Origin: Roseibium limicola
Lineage (GTDB): Bacteria; Pseudomonadota; Alphaproteobacteria; Rhizobiales; Stappiaceae
Direction: 5' to 3'
Length of the DNA: 64,000 nt
Assembly: GCF_017313085.1 (NCBI RefSeq)
Contig: NZ_JAFLNF010000009.1
Coordinates: 150,837-214,836, forward strand
The notes under the pieces were generated by a model. It made no database searches. It was not told the DNA's origin and saw nothing but the letters and a program-made list of their open reading frames with translations. A program made the position numbers and the translations under genes. Position 1 is the first letter of the stretch. Each line of letters starts with the position of its first letter. Below, in pieces: positions 27,531 through 36,188 of the stretch.

Positions 27531-28490
27531 ATGAGCGATAAAAAACCAGGCCGTGGCCGTATTTACGGCTCCATCACCGAGACCATTGGCGATACGCCGA
27601 TTGTCCGTCTGGATCGCCTCGCCAAGGCGCATGGCGTCAAGGCCAACCTGCTCGGCAAACTCGAGTTCTTCAACCCGATCTCCAGCGTCAAGGACCGTAT
27701 TGGCGTAGCGATGATCGAGGCCATGGAAGAATCTGGCAAGATCACGCCGGGCAAGACCACTCTGGTCGAGCCAACCTCCGGCAACACCGGCATTGCGCTG
27801 GCCTTCGTCGCCGCTGCCAAGGGCTACCGCCTGATCCTGGTCATGCCGGAAACCATGTCGATCGAGCGTCGCAAGATGTTCAAGATCATGGGTGCCGAGC
27901 TGGAACTGACCGAAGGCCCGAAAGGCATGAAGGGCGCCATCGCCCGTGCTCAGGAGTTGATCGAGGAAATCGACGGCGCGGTGATGCCGCAGCAGTTCGA
28001 AAACCCGGCCAACCCGGAGATTCACCGCAAGACAACGGCGGAAGAAATCTGGAACGACACCGACGGCAAGGTCGATGTGTTCGTCTCCGGCATCGGCACT
28101 GGCGGCACCATCACCGGTGTCTCCAGCGTTCTGAAGCAGCGCAATCCGGATGTGCATGTGGTGGCCGTCGAGCCGGCTGACAGCCCGATCCTTTCCGGTG
28201 GCAATCCGGGCCCGCACAAGATCCAGGGCATCGGTGCCGGTTTCGTGCCGGGCGTTCTCGACACCAAGGCGTTTGACGAGGTCGTCACCATCGGCAATGA
28301 CGAAGCCTTCGCCATGGCGCGCGAAGTGGCCAAGACGGAAGGAACGCCGGTTGGCATTTCCTCCGGCGCAGCCCTGGCAGCTGCCATCAAGGTCGGTCAG
28401 CGCGATGATATGGCCGGCAAGAACATTGTCGTTATCATTCCGTCCTTCGCCGAACGCTACCTGTCGACGGCCCTTTTCGAAGGCCTCTGA
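27531..28490 (+). CDS. cysK: Cysteine synthase A (O-acetylserine sulfhydrylase)
   Basis: The protein has 319 aa and is a fold-type II PLP enzyme. The PLP lysine lies in [13 protein letters not shown], the substrate loop is [10 protein letters not shown], and the phosphate-binding loop is [10 protein letters not shown]. It converts O-acetylserine and sulfide to cysteine. A good Shine-Dalgarno sequence (AGGGAG) precedes ATG 27531 and a strong terminator follows, so it is a single-gene unit. Confidence 0.97.
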   Translation: MSDKKPGRGRIYGSITETIGDTPIVRLDRLAKAHGVKANLLGKLEFFNPISSVKDRIGVAMIEAMEESGKITPGKTTLVEPTSGNTGIALAFVAAAKGYRLILVMPETMSIERRKMFKIMGAELELTEGPKGMKGAIARAQELIEEIDGAVMPQQFENPANPEIHRKTTAEEIWNDTDGKVDVFVSGIGTGGTITGVSSVLKQRNPDVHVVAVEPADSPILSGGNPGPHKIQGIGAGFVPGVLDTKAFDEVVTIGNDEAFAMAREVAKTEGTPVGISSGAALAAAIKVGQRDDMAGKNIVVIIPSFAERYLSTALFEGL

Positions 28491-28514
28491 GCCCCGGTAT
28501 GAGCCAAGAATGAC

Positions 28515-28542
28515 AAAAGGCCCGGGAAACCGGGCCTTTTTT
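28515..28542 (+). terminator. Intrinsic terminator after cysK
   Basis: A perfect 11-bp stem, AAAAGGCCCGG (28515-28525) and CCGGGCCTTTT (28530-28540), is closed by a GAAA tetraloop and followed by more T. Confidence 0.95.
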
Positions 28543-28633
28543 GTTGTCTGACACGGCCCCTGCATCATCCGGCACCTCGTCCACTTCCTCTCCTCCGTCA
28601 CCCTCGTCCTCCCACCCCCACCTCTCCTCCGTC

Positions 28634-28715
28634 ATCCTCGGGCTTGACCCGAGGATCCATGCCGTTCCATCTCCCCACACTCAGGCTCGCCGTGGGGGCA
28701 CGCAACGGCATGGAT
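28634..28715. repeat. Palindromic interspersed element
   Basis: A perfect 9-bp hairpin, ATCCTCGGG-cttga-CCCGAGGAT (28634-28656), is followed by a perfect 12-bp inverted repeat, ATCCATGCCGTT (28655-28666) and AACGGCATGGAT (28704-28715). It lies between convergent genes and is built like the element at 19655-19741: small CTTGA-loop hairpin plus outer arms. I take it as an interspersed repeat of the genome. Confidence 0.75.
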
Positions 28716-28775
28716 GCCATGGTCGCGCCATGGCATGACGCGGGTGGGGAGGTTTGGGCAGCTTTCGTTCAGAAC

Positions 28776-29945
28776 CTAACTCATCAGGCCGCGATCCTGC
28801 CGCAGGCGGGTGATCAGCAGGATCATGCCCATGCCCATCAGGTAGGGGAAATAGAACCGGGTTTCGTAATGCGGAAAGACGAAATATTTGGCGAGAATGC
28901 TGGTGAAAATCGCATAGAGCAGCACCCGTGAACGGATCGGCATTGCCGGGGCGTTGATGCAGCGGGCGAAAAACACCGCCTGGGCGAAGAGCACGGCAAT
29001 CCACGTCTGATTGGTCAGCGAGCGGACTGTCGAGCGCACCAGCATCTGGGCATAGGTCACGATGGAGAACGGCGGGTCGAAACCTTCCAGGGTCTCGACA
29101 TATTCCACATGGGTGAACCACATGTGGATCCACCAGCCCGGATGGCCTTCATCCTTCAGGATCAGCAGATAGGCAGCGGCTGCGGCTGCAAAAGTCAGCG
29201 TCATGATCAGCCGGCCAGGGCCGTAGATGGCGCAGAAGGCGAAGAACACACCGATGAAAGCCAGATGGTCCGGCCGGATCAACAGGGCAGCGAGCAGGCA
29301 GAGCGCGGCGCCGATGTCCTGCTTCTCGCAGTAGAGATAAAAGCACAGCAGCAGAAACGCCGAGGCATAGAGATCCGGTGAGAGAAGCGCTGCCGTCGGA
29401 CCAAAAGCGCATAGCAGCAGCAACGAGACGACCACGGGCCCGGCGGCCATCGCCTTGTAGCGGGCCAGCCAACGCAGCAGAATCAGCCCTGTCAGGGCGG
29501 CTGACGCTGTCGAGATCCAGCGCAATGCCGTCACCGGATCGGTGAAACGCGCCAGAAATTTAGCCGTCTCAACATATCCGAGTTTCAGATCATAAAAGCC
29601 CATCATGGAGGCAAAGGCGGCAGGGTCATTTGCCTGGCGCACGCGGTATCCACGATCCTCGGTCAGGGTGAGATACGCGCCTTCCGAGATGTCGTTGCGC
29701 ACCAGCTCATAAGCCTTGTCGTGCAGGGAGACCGGATCGTCGATCTGGTCTTCCAGAACCGTGGCGGTGTAGGCCAGCATGTCCCAGTTCGACTGCGGGT
29801 AGACTGTGACCACGGCCATGGTCATGGCGGTGAACACCAACAGCACCAGCGCCCCCAGAAGATGTCGCTGTGCCTGATATAATCCGGAGAGAGGCCCCCA
29901 GATGGCGTGAAATGTCGTTTCGAGCAAACGCGCAACCGGATTCAA
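28776..29945 (-). CDS. Polytopic membrane protein of unknown function
   Basis: The protein has 389 aa and about ten hydrophobic segments. The first membrane segment (about 29-49) is followed by an extracytoplasmic loop with QSNWDMLAYTATVLE and a soluble region to about residue 130. Later segments include LLCLLAALLIRPDHLAF-like stretches. The Asp in the first loop and the overall pattern recall GT-C glycosyltransferases, but I cannot identify a family motif. It stands alone, opposed to cysK and divergent from modA. Confidence 0.6.
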   Translation of the reverse strand: MNPVARLLETTFHAIWGPLSGLYQAQRHLLGALVLLVFTAMTMAVVTVYPQSNWDMLAYTATVLEDQIDDPVSLHDKAYELVRNDISEGAYLTLTEDRGYRVRQANDPAAFASMMGFYDLKLGYVETAKFLARFTDPVTALRWISTASAALTGLILLRWLARYKAMAAGPVVVSLLLLCAFGPTAALLSPDLYASAFLLLCFYLYCEKQDIGAALCLLAALLIRPDHLAFIGVFFAFCAIYGPGRLIMTLTFAAAAAAYLLILKDEGHPGWWIHMWFTHVEYVETLEGFDPPFSIVTYAQMLVRSTVRSLTNQTWIAVLFAQAVFFARCINAPAMPIRSRVLLYAIFTSILAKYFVFPHYETRFYFPYLMGMGMILLITRLRQDRGLMS

Positions 29946-30135
29946 CGGGGATCTCCAAGGTTTGGCAGCAGATCCGGGCAGTCTAGGGTGCCCACGTAAT
30001 TTTTACGTAAATCCAGATGGTTATCGGTTGCGTCTTTTCTGGCATGGAATGTTTCAACTCCAAGAGGAATGCCTTGTAAGGCCGACTGTGCAGGATTAGC
30101 TTCAAGCTGGTATAAAACAACAGGTTGGTGAGCGT

Positions 30136-30948
30136 ATGTCCGTTTCTCGCAAGGTCCTGATGGCCATTCTTGGTTTGGTCGCCTCCAACTGGCTCCTGCC
30201 AATGTCCGGTCCCGGCAGCCGCGCAATGGCTGCAGATGAGAAGCCGCTGACCGTTTTCGCCGCCGCCAGCATGACCGACGCTCTCACAGAGATCGGTCAG
30301 GCCTATGAGCGCGACGGCCACGGCAAGATCGTCTTTTCCTTTGCCGGAACGGGCACACTGGCGCGCCAGCTGGAAGCCGGGGCTCCGGCGGATGTCTTCG
30401 TCTCTGCCGATGTCGCCTGGATGGACTACGTGGTCGAACGTGGTGCCGTTGATGCGGGTTCTGTCGTGACGATTGCCGGCAACGCGCTTGTGGTCATCGG
30501 CGCTGAGGGGGAAGAGCCCCTGCCGCAGCCTTTGACCCTCGCCGCGCTCACATCTCGCCTTGATGGCGGTCGGCTGGCCATTGCCGACCCTGAAACCGTT
30601 CCGGCCGGGCGCTATGCCCGGCAATCCTTCGAGAGCCTTGGCCTGTGGGGTGGTGTCAGTGACGCGCTTGCGCCGATGGAAAATGTCCGGGTCGCGCTGG
30701 CCTCTGTGGCGCGCGGAGAAACCCCGCTGGGCGTTGTCTATGGCTCTGACGCGGTGGTGGAACCCCGGGTCAAGATAGTGGCACGTTTGCCGCAAGGTTC
30801 ACACACGGCCATTTCCTATCCTGCGGCGCTCGTCCCGAATGCCCCCGATCAGGCCCGAGACTTCCTTGGCTATCTCGGTGGCCCGAAAGCTGTAAAAATA
30901 CTTGAAGACAAGGGCTTCCTTGCGCTCAATGAGACCTTGGCAAACTGA
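30136..30948 (+). CDS. modA: Molybdate ABC transporter, periplasmic binding protein
   Basis: The protein has 270 aa. A signal peptide (cleavage about residue 33, after GSRAMA) precedes the ModA fold: LTVFAAASMTDALTEIG, FAGTGTLARQLEAGAPADVF and VSADVAWMDY are typical oxyanion-binding blocks. It delivers molybdate to ModBC for molybdenum-cofactor enzymes. A small AT-rich palindrome (TTTACGTAAA, 30002-30011) lies 125 bp upstream, but I do not see a ModE-type site. Confidence 0.95.
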   Translation: MSVSRKVLMAILGLVASNWLLPMSGPGSRAMAADEKPLTVFAAASMTDALTEIGQAYERDGHGKIVFSFAGTGTLARQLEAGAPADVFVSADVAWMDYVVERGAVDAGSVVTIAGNALVVIGAEGEEPLPQPLTLAALTSRLDGGRLAIADPETVPAGRYARQSFESLGLWGGVSDALAPMENVRVALASVARGETPLGVVYGSDAVVEPRVKIVARLPQGSHTAISYPAALVPNAPDQARDFLGYLGGPKAVKILEDKGFLALNETLAN

Positions 30949-30973
30949 GCGCCACGGGCTTTGAGGAGAGGTC

Positions 30974-31681
30974 TTGTCTTTTTTTGTGTTGCAGCCGGCT
31001 GAGCTAGACGCGCTCCTTCTGACGCTCCGGGTGACCTGTGTCGGACTGGTTGTGGCCTTGCCTTTGGCCGTTGCCGTCGCCTATGTGCTGGCCCGGTATC
31101 GGTTTCCCGGCCACGGGGTGCTGAATGCACTGATCCATTTACCGCTTGTCATGCCGCCGGTCGTCACCGGCTATCTGCTGTTGCTGGCCTTTGGCCGCAA
31201 GGGACCGATCGGCAGCCTGTTGTCCGACTGGTTTGGCGTCAGCGTTGCCTTCACCTGGGAGGGAGCGGCACTGGCCGCAGGCGTGATGGCCTTTCCGCTG
31301 ATCGTCCGCCCGATCCGCCTGTCTTTCGAGGCGATTGACCCGAAACTTGAGCAGGCGGCTGCGGCGCTGGGCACACGCACTGGCATTGCGTTTCTGGTGA
31401 TCACTCTGCCACTGGCGCTTCCGGGCATTCTGGGCGGGGCTATTCTGGGGTTTGCCAAGGCCATGGGTGAGTTTGGCGCGACGATCACCTTCGTCTCCAA
31501 TATCCCCGGCGAAACCCGGACGCTGTCTCTGGCGCTTTACACTGCAATTCAGTCGCCGGGAGGTGAAATGCCGGCTTTGCGGCTGACTCTGATTTCGGCA
31601 GCGGTCGCCTTTGCAGCCCTGATCCTGTCGGAACTCTGGGCCCGCAAACTGCGCGCCAGACTGGCAGGCGCCGATGCTTGA
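30974..31681 (+). CDS. modB: Molybdate ABC transporter, permease
   Basis: The protein has 235 aa with five or six membrane segments. The EAA-type cytoplasmic loop reads EQAAAALGTRTGIAFLVITL. TTG 30974 is taken as start because GAGGAGAGG sits just upstream; the next candidate, GTG 30986, is too far from it. Its last 8 bp overlap modC. Confidence 0.94.
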   Translation: MSFFVLQPAELDALLLTLRVTCVGLVVALPLAVAVAYVLARYRFPGHGVLNALIHLPLVMPPVVTGYLLLLAFGRKGPIGSLLSDWFGVSVAFTWEGAALAAGVMAFPLIVRPIRLSFEAIDPKLEQAAAALGTRTGIAFLVITLPLALPGILGGAILGFAKAMGEFGATITFVSNIPGETRTLSLALYTAIQSPGGEMPALRLTLISAAVAFAALILSELWARKLRARLAGADA

Positions 31682-32801
31682 GGTCGATGTCACAGGCCAG
31701 GTGGGAGCATTTTCCTTGTCCGCATGCTTTTCCGGCGGGGCCGGCGTGACAGCCCTGTTCGGCCAGTCCGGGGCGGGCAAGACCACCATCACCAACATGA
31801 TCGCCGGGCTGGTCAAGCCGACGGCCGGACGGATCATTGTCAAGGGGGAGGTGCTGTTTGATGCTGCGCAAGGCATCAACATGAGCTTGCGCCAACGCCG
31901 CATCGGGCAGGTCTATCAGGACGCCCGTCTGTTCCCGCATCTGACGGTGCGTTCCAATCTGACCTTTGCCCGCTGGGCGGGTGGTCGCTCTACCACCCGC
32001 TCCTTCGATGAGGTGGTGGGTCTTCTGGGCATTGCGGAACTTCTCGATAGAAAGCCGGCTCATTTGTCCGGTGGCGAGCGTCAGCGCGTCGCCATTGGTC
32101 GCGCCTTGCTGTCGGATCCGCGCATCTTGCTGATGGATGAGCCGTTGGCCTCCCTCGATCAGGGCCGAAAAGCCGATATTCTGCCCTATCTGGACCGTTT
32201 GCGGCAGGAGGCGGGGTTGCCCATTGTCTATGTCAGCCATGCCATGGAAGAGGTGGCACGCTTGGCCGAAACCCTGGTGATTGTCTCCGGCGGCAAGGTT
32301 CTGGCCCATGGTCCGGTTGCCGATATCATGTCGCGGGTTGATCTGGGCAACGCCACCGGACGGCATGAGGCGGGAGCTCTGCTGGAAGGGAGCGTCAGTC
32401 ATGTCGACGACGGCTGGGGCCTCGCGCATGTCGATTTGGGGCAAGGGCAGATCATGCAGATTCCTGACCCGTCCCTGAGTGCGGGGGACGCCATGCGGCT
32501 GCGCATTCGGGCGCGGGATGTGGCCTTGTCGCTCAGTCCGCCGACAGGCTTGAGCATTCGAAACGTCCTCAGCGGTGAAGTCCTGCAGGTCACGGTGGAG
32601 GACGGCCCCTATGCGGAAGTGGTCTGCGCTGTGGCTGGCCAGACCTTGCGGGCCCGCATTACCCGCGCCTCGGCGCATGAGCTGGGCCTGCAGCCGGGCC
32701 TGAAAATCTTCATGCTGGTCAAGAGTGTCGCCATTGAGCGGCGCCAGCGCATGGCAGTCGGTCATCTGTCGTCAGGCTTTCGGTCCGGCGACAAAGCCTG
32801 A
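31674..32801 (+). CDS. modC: Molybdate ABC transporter, ATP-binding protein
   Basis: The protein has 375 aa. The ATPase has Walker A GQSGAGKTT, signature LSGGERQRVAIGRALL and Walker B LLMDEPLASLD. A C-terminal TOBE/Mop domain (about 300-370) is the molybdate-sensing part typical of ModC. The stop is only 12 bp before the dctB start, so transcription may continue into the dicarboxylate regulators, an unusual neighbour for mod genes. Confidence 0.95.
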   Translation: MLEVDVTGQVGAFSLSACFSGGAGVTALFGQSGAGKTTITNMIAGLVKPTAGRIIVKGEVLFDAAQGINMSLRQRRIGQVYQDARLFPHLTVRSNLTFARWAGGRSTTRSFDEVVGLLGIAELLDRKPAHLSGGERQRVAIGRALLSDPRILLMDEPLASLDQGRKADILPYLDRLRQEAGLPIVYVSHAMEEVARLAETLVIVSGGKVLAHGPVADIMSRVDLGNATGRHEAGALLEGSVSHVDDGWGLAHVDLGQGQIMQIPDPSLSAGDAMRLRIRARDVALSLSPPTGLSIRNVLSGEVLQVTVEDGPYAEVVCAVAGQTLRARITRASAHELGLQPGLKIFMLVKSVAIERRQRMAVGHLSSGFRSGDKA

Positions 32802-32813
32802 TAGGTTGGTCCG

Positions 32814-34529
32814 ATGAGCAGCTTCATGCGGCGCCGTTCGGTGCGCAACACCCGAATTGTGGTGATCGTCCTTTTTCTTCTGATCAGCGCCGGCGGCGTC
32901 TGGCTGACTGCGTTGACCAGTTACCGCGTGTTTGAAAGCGATCTGGAGACGCGGGTGAACGCCGCGCTGCAGGTGCAATCCGGTGTGCTGGAAAGCCACC
33001 TTGAGAAGTTCCGGGTGTTGGCGCCGATTGTGGCCCGTTCGCCCAACGCGGAAGCTGCGGCCATTTTCAATGACGAGATGGTCGGGCGCCGGGTATCTGC
33101 CATTGCAGCAGGCATGGCCGGGGCGGAGGAGGTCTGGTTTCTGACGGCAGCAGGCCGCCCGGTAGCTTCCAGCCTGTCGGGGCGTCAGGCGGTCGGGCCG
33201 CTGGGATGGCAGGCGATTGCCAAAGCGTATGGCGAGGCCGCACAAGGCCAGCTCGGCCGTCAGCTTTTGGCCGGAACGGCAGACCGCCCCTCCAGTTATG
33301 TGTTCGCCTCGCCGATCAGGGTGCAGAACCGGCTGGCCGGCATTCTGGCCGTCAGGGTTCCACTGGCGCCGGTTGAGCAGGTCTGGGCTCTGACCAAATA
33401 TCCGATCTTTGCCAACGACGAGACCGGGCGGGTCGTCGTCACCAATCAGGCTGCACAGCGCGGTTCCCGCATGATGACGGTCAACCGCGACAATCTGCTG
33501 AAAGTGTCCAAGGAACTGCCGGTTCTGGGCTGGCGTGTCCATGCCTTCGCTGATCCCTTCGAAGCCCGCCGCCAGGCCTGGCGTGCCGTGGTGATTGCGG
33601 TGCTCGTCTGCGTCATCTTCGGCAGCGTGCTGTGGAACCTGGTCTACCGCTGGGAAGATCAGCTGCGTCGCCGGCGTCGGCAGAAAGCCGAGGCCCTGCG
33701 GCTGGAGCGCAAGGTTCAGCACCGCACGGCGGAACTGCGTCAGGCCAATGCCCAATTGAAACAGGAAGTGCAGGACCGCCAGCGGGCGGAAGAAGAGCTG
33801 CATCACGCTCAAGCCGAGCTTGTGCAGGCAGCAAAGCTTGCCACGCTGGGCGAGATGTCGGCCTCGTTGTCGCACGAATACAATCAGCCGCTCGCCGCGA
33901 TCCGCTCCGATGCGGATGTCGCAGAAATGCTGATCACCCGAGGTCGAGCGGAGGAGGCACGCGGCAATCTGCAGCGGATCGGTGCAATGGTTGACCGCAT
34001 GGCGGAAATCGCCCGCACCCTGAAAGGCTTCACCCGCAAGGCCGGAACCGATGTGCGCCGGGTCAATCTGCATCAGGTTGTCGAGGAAGCAGCGCTTTTG
34101 CTGCGGCCGCAGGTGAAGCGCACCGGCACGCGGGTCTCCCTGCATCTGCCGGATGCGCCGGTGCATGTCGCCGGTGGCAAGATCCGGCTGGAGCAGGTGG
34201 TGGTGAACCTGCTGTCGAACGCTGTCGATGCGGTCAGTCACCGGCAGGATCCGGAGGTGTCCTTGAAGGTCGAGGTCACCAGCCGCGATGCCTTCCTGAG
34301 CGTCGAGGACAATGGCGACGGTGTATCGCGGGACATACGGGCCCAGGTCTTCGAGCCGTTTTTCACTACAAAGCAAAGCGGATCAGGGCTCGGCCTTGGC
34401 CTGTCGATAGCCTATAAGATCGTCCACGACTTCAATGGCTCGCTGTCGGTTGAGGACAGCGCAGCCGGGGGCGCACGGTTTGTCATGCGGTTGCCTCTGG
34501 CGGGTCACGAAACACGCGCAGCAGATTAG
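32814..34529 (+). CDS. dctB: C4-dicarboxylate sensor histidine kinase
   Basis: The protein has 571 aa. Transmembrane helix 1 (about 15-37) and helix 2 (about 243-265, VVIAVLVCVIFGSVLWNLV) bracket a periplasmic sensing domain. A long coiled coil follows, then HisKA with SLSHEYNQPLAAIRS and an HATPase with NLLSNAVDA, VEDNGDGV and SGLGLGLSIAYKIV. In rhizobia DctB senses C4-dicarboxylates together with the transporter and phosphorylates DctD. Here the adjacent system is a TRAP transporter (dctPQM) and not DctA. Confidence 0.93.
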   Translation: MSSFMRRRSVRNTRIVVIVLFLLISAGGVWLTALTSYRVFESDLETRVNAALQVQSGVLESHLEKFRVLAPIVARSPNAEAAAIFNDEMVGRRVSAIAAGMAGAEEVWFLTAAGRPVASSLSGRQAVGPLGWQAIAKAYGEAAQGQLGRQLLAGTADRPSSYVFASPIRVQNRLAGILAVRVPLAPVEQVWALTKYPIFANDETGRVVVTNQAAQRGSRMMTVNRDNLLKVSKELPVLGWRVHAFADPFEARRQAWRAVVIAVLVCVIFGSVLWNLVYRWEDQLRRRRRQKAEALRLERKVQHRTAELRQANAQLKQEVQDRQRAEEELHHAQAELVQAAKLATLGEMSASLSHEYNQPLAAIRSDADVAEMLITRGRAEEARGNLQRIGAMVDRMAEIARTLKGFTRKAGTDVRRVNLHQVVEEAALLLRPQVKRTGTRVSLHLPDAPVHVAGGKIRLEQVVVNLLSNAVDAVSHRQDPEVSLKVEVTSRDAFLSVEDNGDGVSRDIRAQVFEPFFTTKQSGSGLGLGLSIAYKIVHDFNGSLSVEDSAAGGARFVMRLPLAGHETRAAD

Positions 34530-34546
34530 AACGGCGGATTTAAACG

Positions 34547-35902
34547 ATGGAACAGGCTTGTGTTCTGCTGGTCGATGATGAAAGCGATCTGCGCCATTCT
34601 TTGGCCCAGGGCCTGGAGCTGACGGGTCACCGGGTGGTCGCCACCGGCGCGCCGGAAGAGGCGCTGCAGCACGTCAATCGCGGCTTTTACGGGGTTCTGG
34701 TCACGGACATCCGTATGCCTGGGTTCGATGGCTTCGAGGTCATGCGCCGTGCGATGGAGATCGATCCGGCCCTGCCGGTGGTGCTGATCACCGGCCATGG
34801 CGATGTGCCGCTGGCGGTCGAAGCCATGCGCGCCGGAGCCTATGATTTCATGGAGAAGCCATTTTCAGTCGGCCATCTGGCGTCTGTGGCCGAACGCGCC
34901 ATCGAAAAGCGCCGGCTGGTTCTGGAAAACCGCATTCTGCGTGAGGATCTGGCCGACCGCAGTGGTCTGGAGAGCCGTCTTGTCGGTCGATCGCCATCGA
35001 TGGAGCGCCTGCGCCAGATGGTACTGGCGCTGGCGCCGACCGATGCGGACGTGCTGATCCTCGGCGAGACTGGCTCCGGCAAGGATGTTGTTGCCCGCGC
35101 CTTGCATGACGAAGGCCCGCGCAAGGGCAAGGCCTTCGTCGCGCTCAACTGCGGCGCACTTCCAGCGGAAATCATCGAGTCCGAGCTGTTTGGCCATGAG
35201 AAAGGCGCCTTCACCGGCGCCAGCGGTCAGCGCATCGGCAAGCTGGAATATGCCCATGGTGGCACGGTCTTCCTTGATGAAATCGAGTCCATGCCGCTGG
35301 AGTTGCAGGTCAAACTGCTGCGAGTCATCGAGACCCGGTCGATCGAGCGGCTCGGCTCCAACAAGTCGATTGACCTGGATGTGCGCTTTATCGCCGCCTC
35401 GAAGGAGGACCTGGAGAAGGCCGGGCAGGAAGGCCGTTTCCGTCTCGATCTGTTTTACCGGCTCAATGTGGTGACGGTTCCGATCCCGCCTCTGCGCGAC
35501 CGGCTGGAAGATGTGCCGCTGCTGTTCCAGCATCTGGCGATCGAAGCCCGCGCCCGTTATCGCCGCGAGATTCCGGACATGTCACCGGCCTATCTGGCCC
35601 GGCTGGCCTCGCGTCCCTGGCCCGGCAACGTGCGCGAATTGCGCAATGTCGCCGACCGTTTTGTGCTGGGACTGGAAAGTGGTTCACTGCCCGACGGTCT
35701 CTCTCCGGCACATGGGCTTGGGGGCGATCTGACCCAGGACAGCCTGTCCGATCAGGTGGCGGCCTATGAGCGTGCGCTGATCGCCACGGCGCTGACCCGC
35801 AACGAAGGCTCCATCAAGGCGACCTACGAAGGCCTCGGCCTGTCGCGAAAAGCGCTCTACGAGAAGATGCGCAAATACGGACTCGGCCGCGAGGACGCGT
35901 GA
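34547..35902 (+). CDS. dctD: Sigma-54-dependent response regulator for C4-dicarboxylate transport
   Basis: The protein has 451 aa. The receiver domain has VLLVDDESD and the phospho-acceptor Asp in LVTDIRMPG. The AAA+ domain has Walker A GETGSGKDVVA, the sigma-54-contacting loop GAFTGA and Walker B GGTVFLDEIES. A C-terminal Fis-type helix-turn-helix ends the protein (GSIKATYEGLGLSRKALYEK). It should activate the sigma-54 promoter at 36090-36105 from the dyads at 35952-36003. It lies 17 bp after dctB. Confidence 0.94.
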   Translation: MEQACVLLVDDESDLRHSLAQGLELTGHRVVATGAPEEALQHVNRGFYGVLVTDIRMPGFDGFEVMRRAMEIDPALPVVLITGHGDVPLAVEAMRAGAYDFMEKPFSVGHLASVAERAIEKRRLVLENRILREDLADRSGLESRLVGRSPSMERLRQMVLALAPTDADVLILGETGSGKDVVARALHDEGPRKGKAFVALNCGALPAEIIESELFGHEKGAFTGASGQRIGKLEYAHGGTVFLDEIESMPLELQVKLLRVIETRSIERLGSNKSIDLDVRFIAASKEDLEKAGQEGRFRLDLFYRLNVVTVPIPPLRDRLEDVPLLFQHLAIEARARYRREIPDMSPAYLARLASRPWPGNVRELRNVADRFVLGLESGSLPDGLSPAHGLGGDLTQDSLSDQVAAYERALIATALTRNEGSIKATYEGLGLSRKALYEKMRKYGLGREDA

Positions 35903-35951
35903 ACGGACTTGGAACGGGATAAGTCTGGAAATTTTGCCCGAGAAAAAGAAT

Positions 35952-36003
35952 TGGGTCGGAATCGACACATGTACTGAGGGGTAGTTGTGTCGATTCCGAC
36001 CCA
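35952..36003. promoter_or_regulatory. Twin inverted activator sites (probable DctD-binding UAS)
   Basis: A perfect 18-bp inverted repeat: TGGGTCGGAATCGACACA (35952-35969) and TGTGTCGATTCCGACCCA (35986-36003), 16 bp apart. Each arm is itself a near-perfect dyad (TGTGTCG-N4-CGACCCA, one mismatch), so this is two copies of one site facing each other, centres 34 bp apart and about 110 bp from the -12 element. The placement fits enhancer sites for a sigma-54 activator. Confidence 0.7.
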
Positions 36004-36089
36004 GGGTGCATCGATGTTGATGCGAGGGGCACTGACTAAATGCATGGCTGCCCCAGGGGTTCCGTGGATTTTCACTTTTTCTCAAGCTT

Positions 36090-36105
36090 TGGCACAAGCA
36101 TTGCT
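36090..36105 (+). promoter_or_regulatory. Sigma-54 (-24/-12) promoter of dctPQM
   Basis: TGGCAC (36090-36095), five bases, then TTGCT (36101-36105) matches the RpoN consensus TGGCAC-N5-TTGC(A/T) exactly. It lies 84 bp before the dctP start. Confidence 0.92.
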
Positions 36106-36188
36106 AATTTATCCTGAGCCCTCTTGGGGGGCCACCGGATCGTCTGCCGATCCGGGAGGATTTGAAGCAATGTCTGGGAGGACATTCC

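Noticed and set aside
35952..36003. 18-bp inverted repeat considered as a terminator for dctD
   Set aside because: No T run follows either arm, the loop is 16 nt, and each arm is its own dyad upstream of a sigma-54 promoter, which fits activator sites better.
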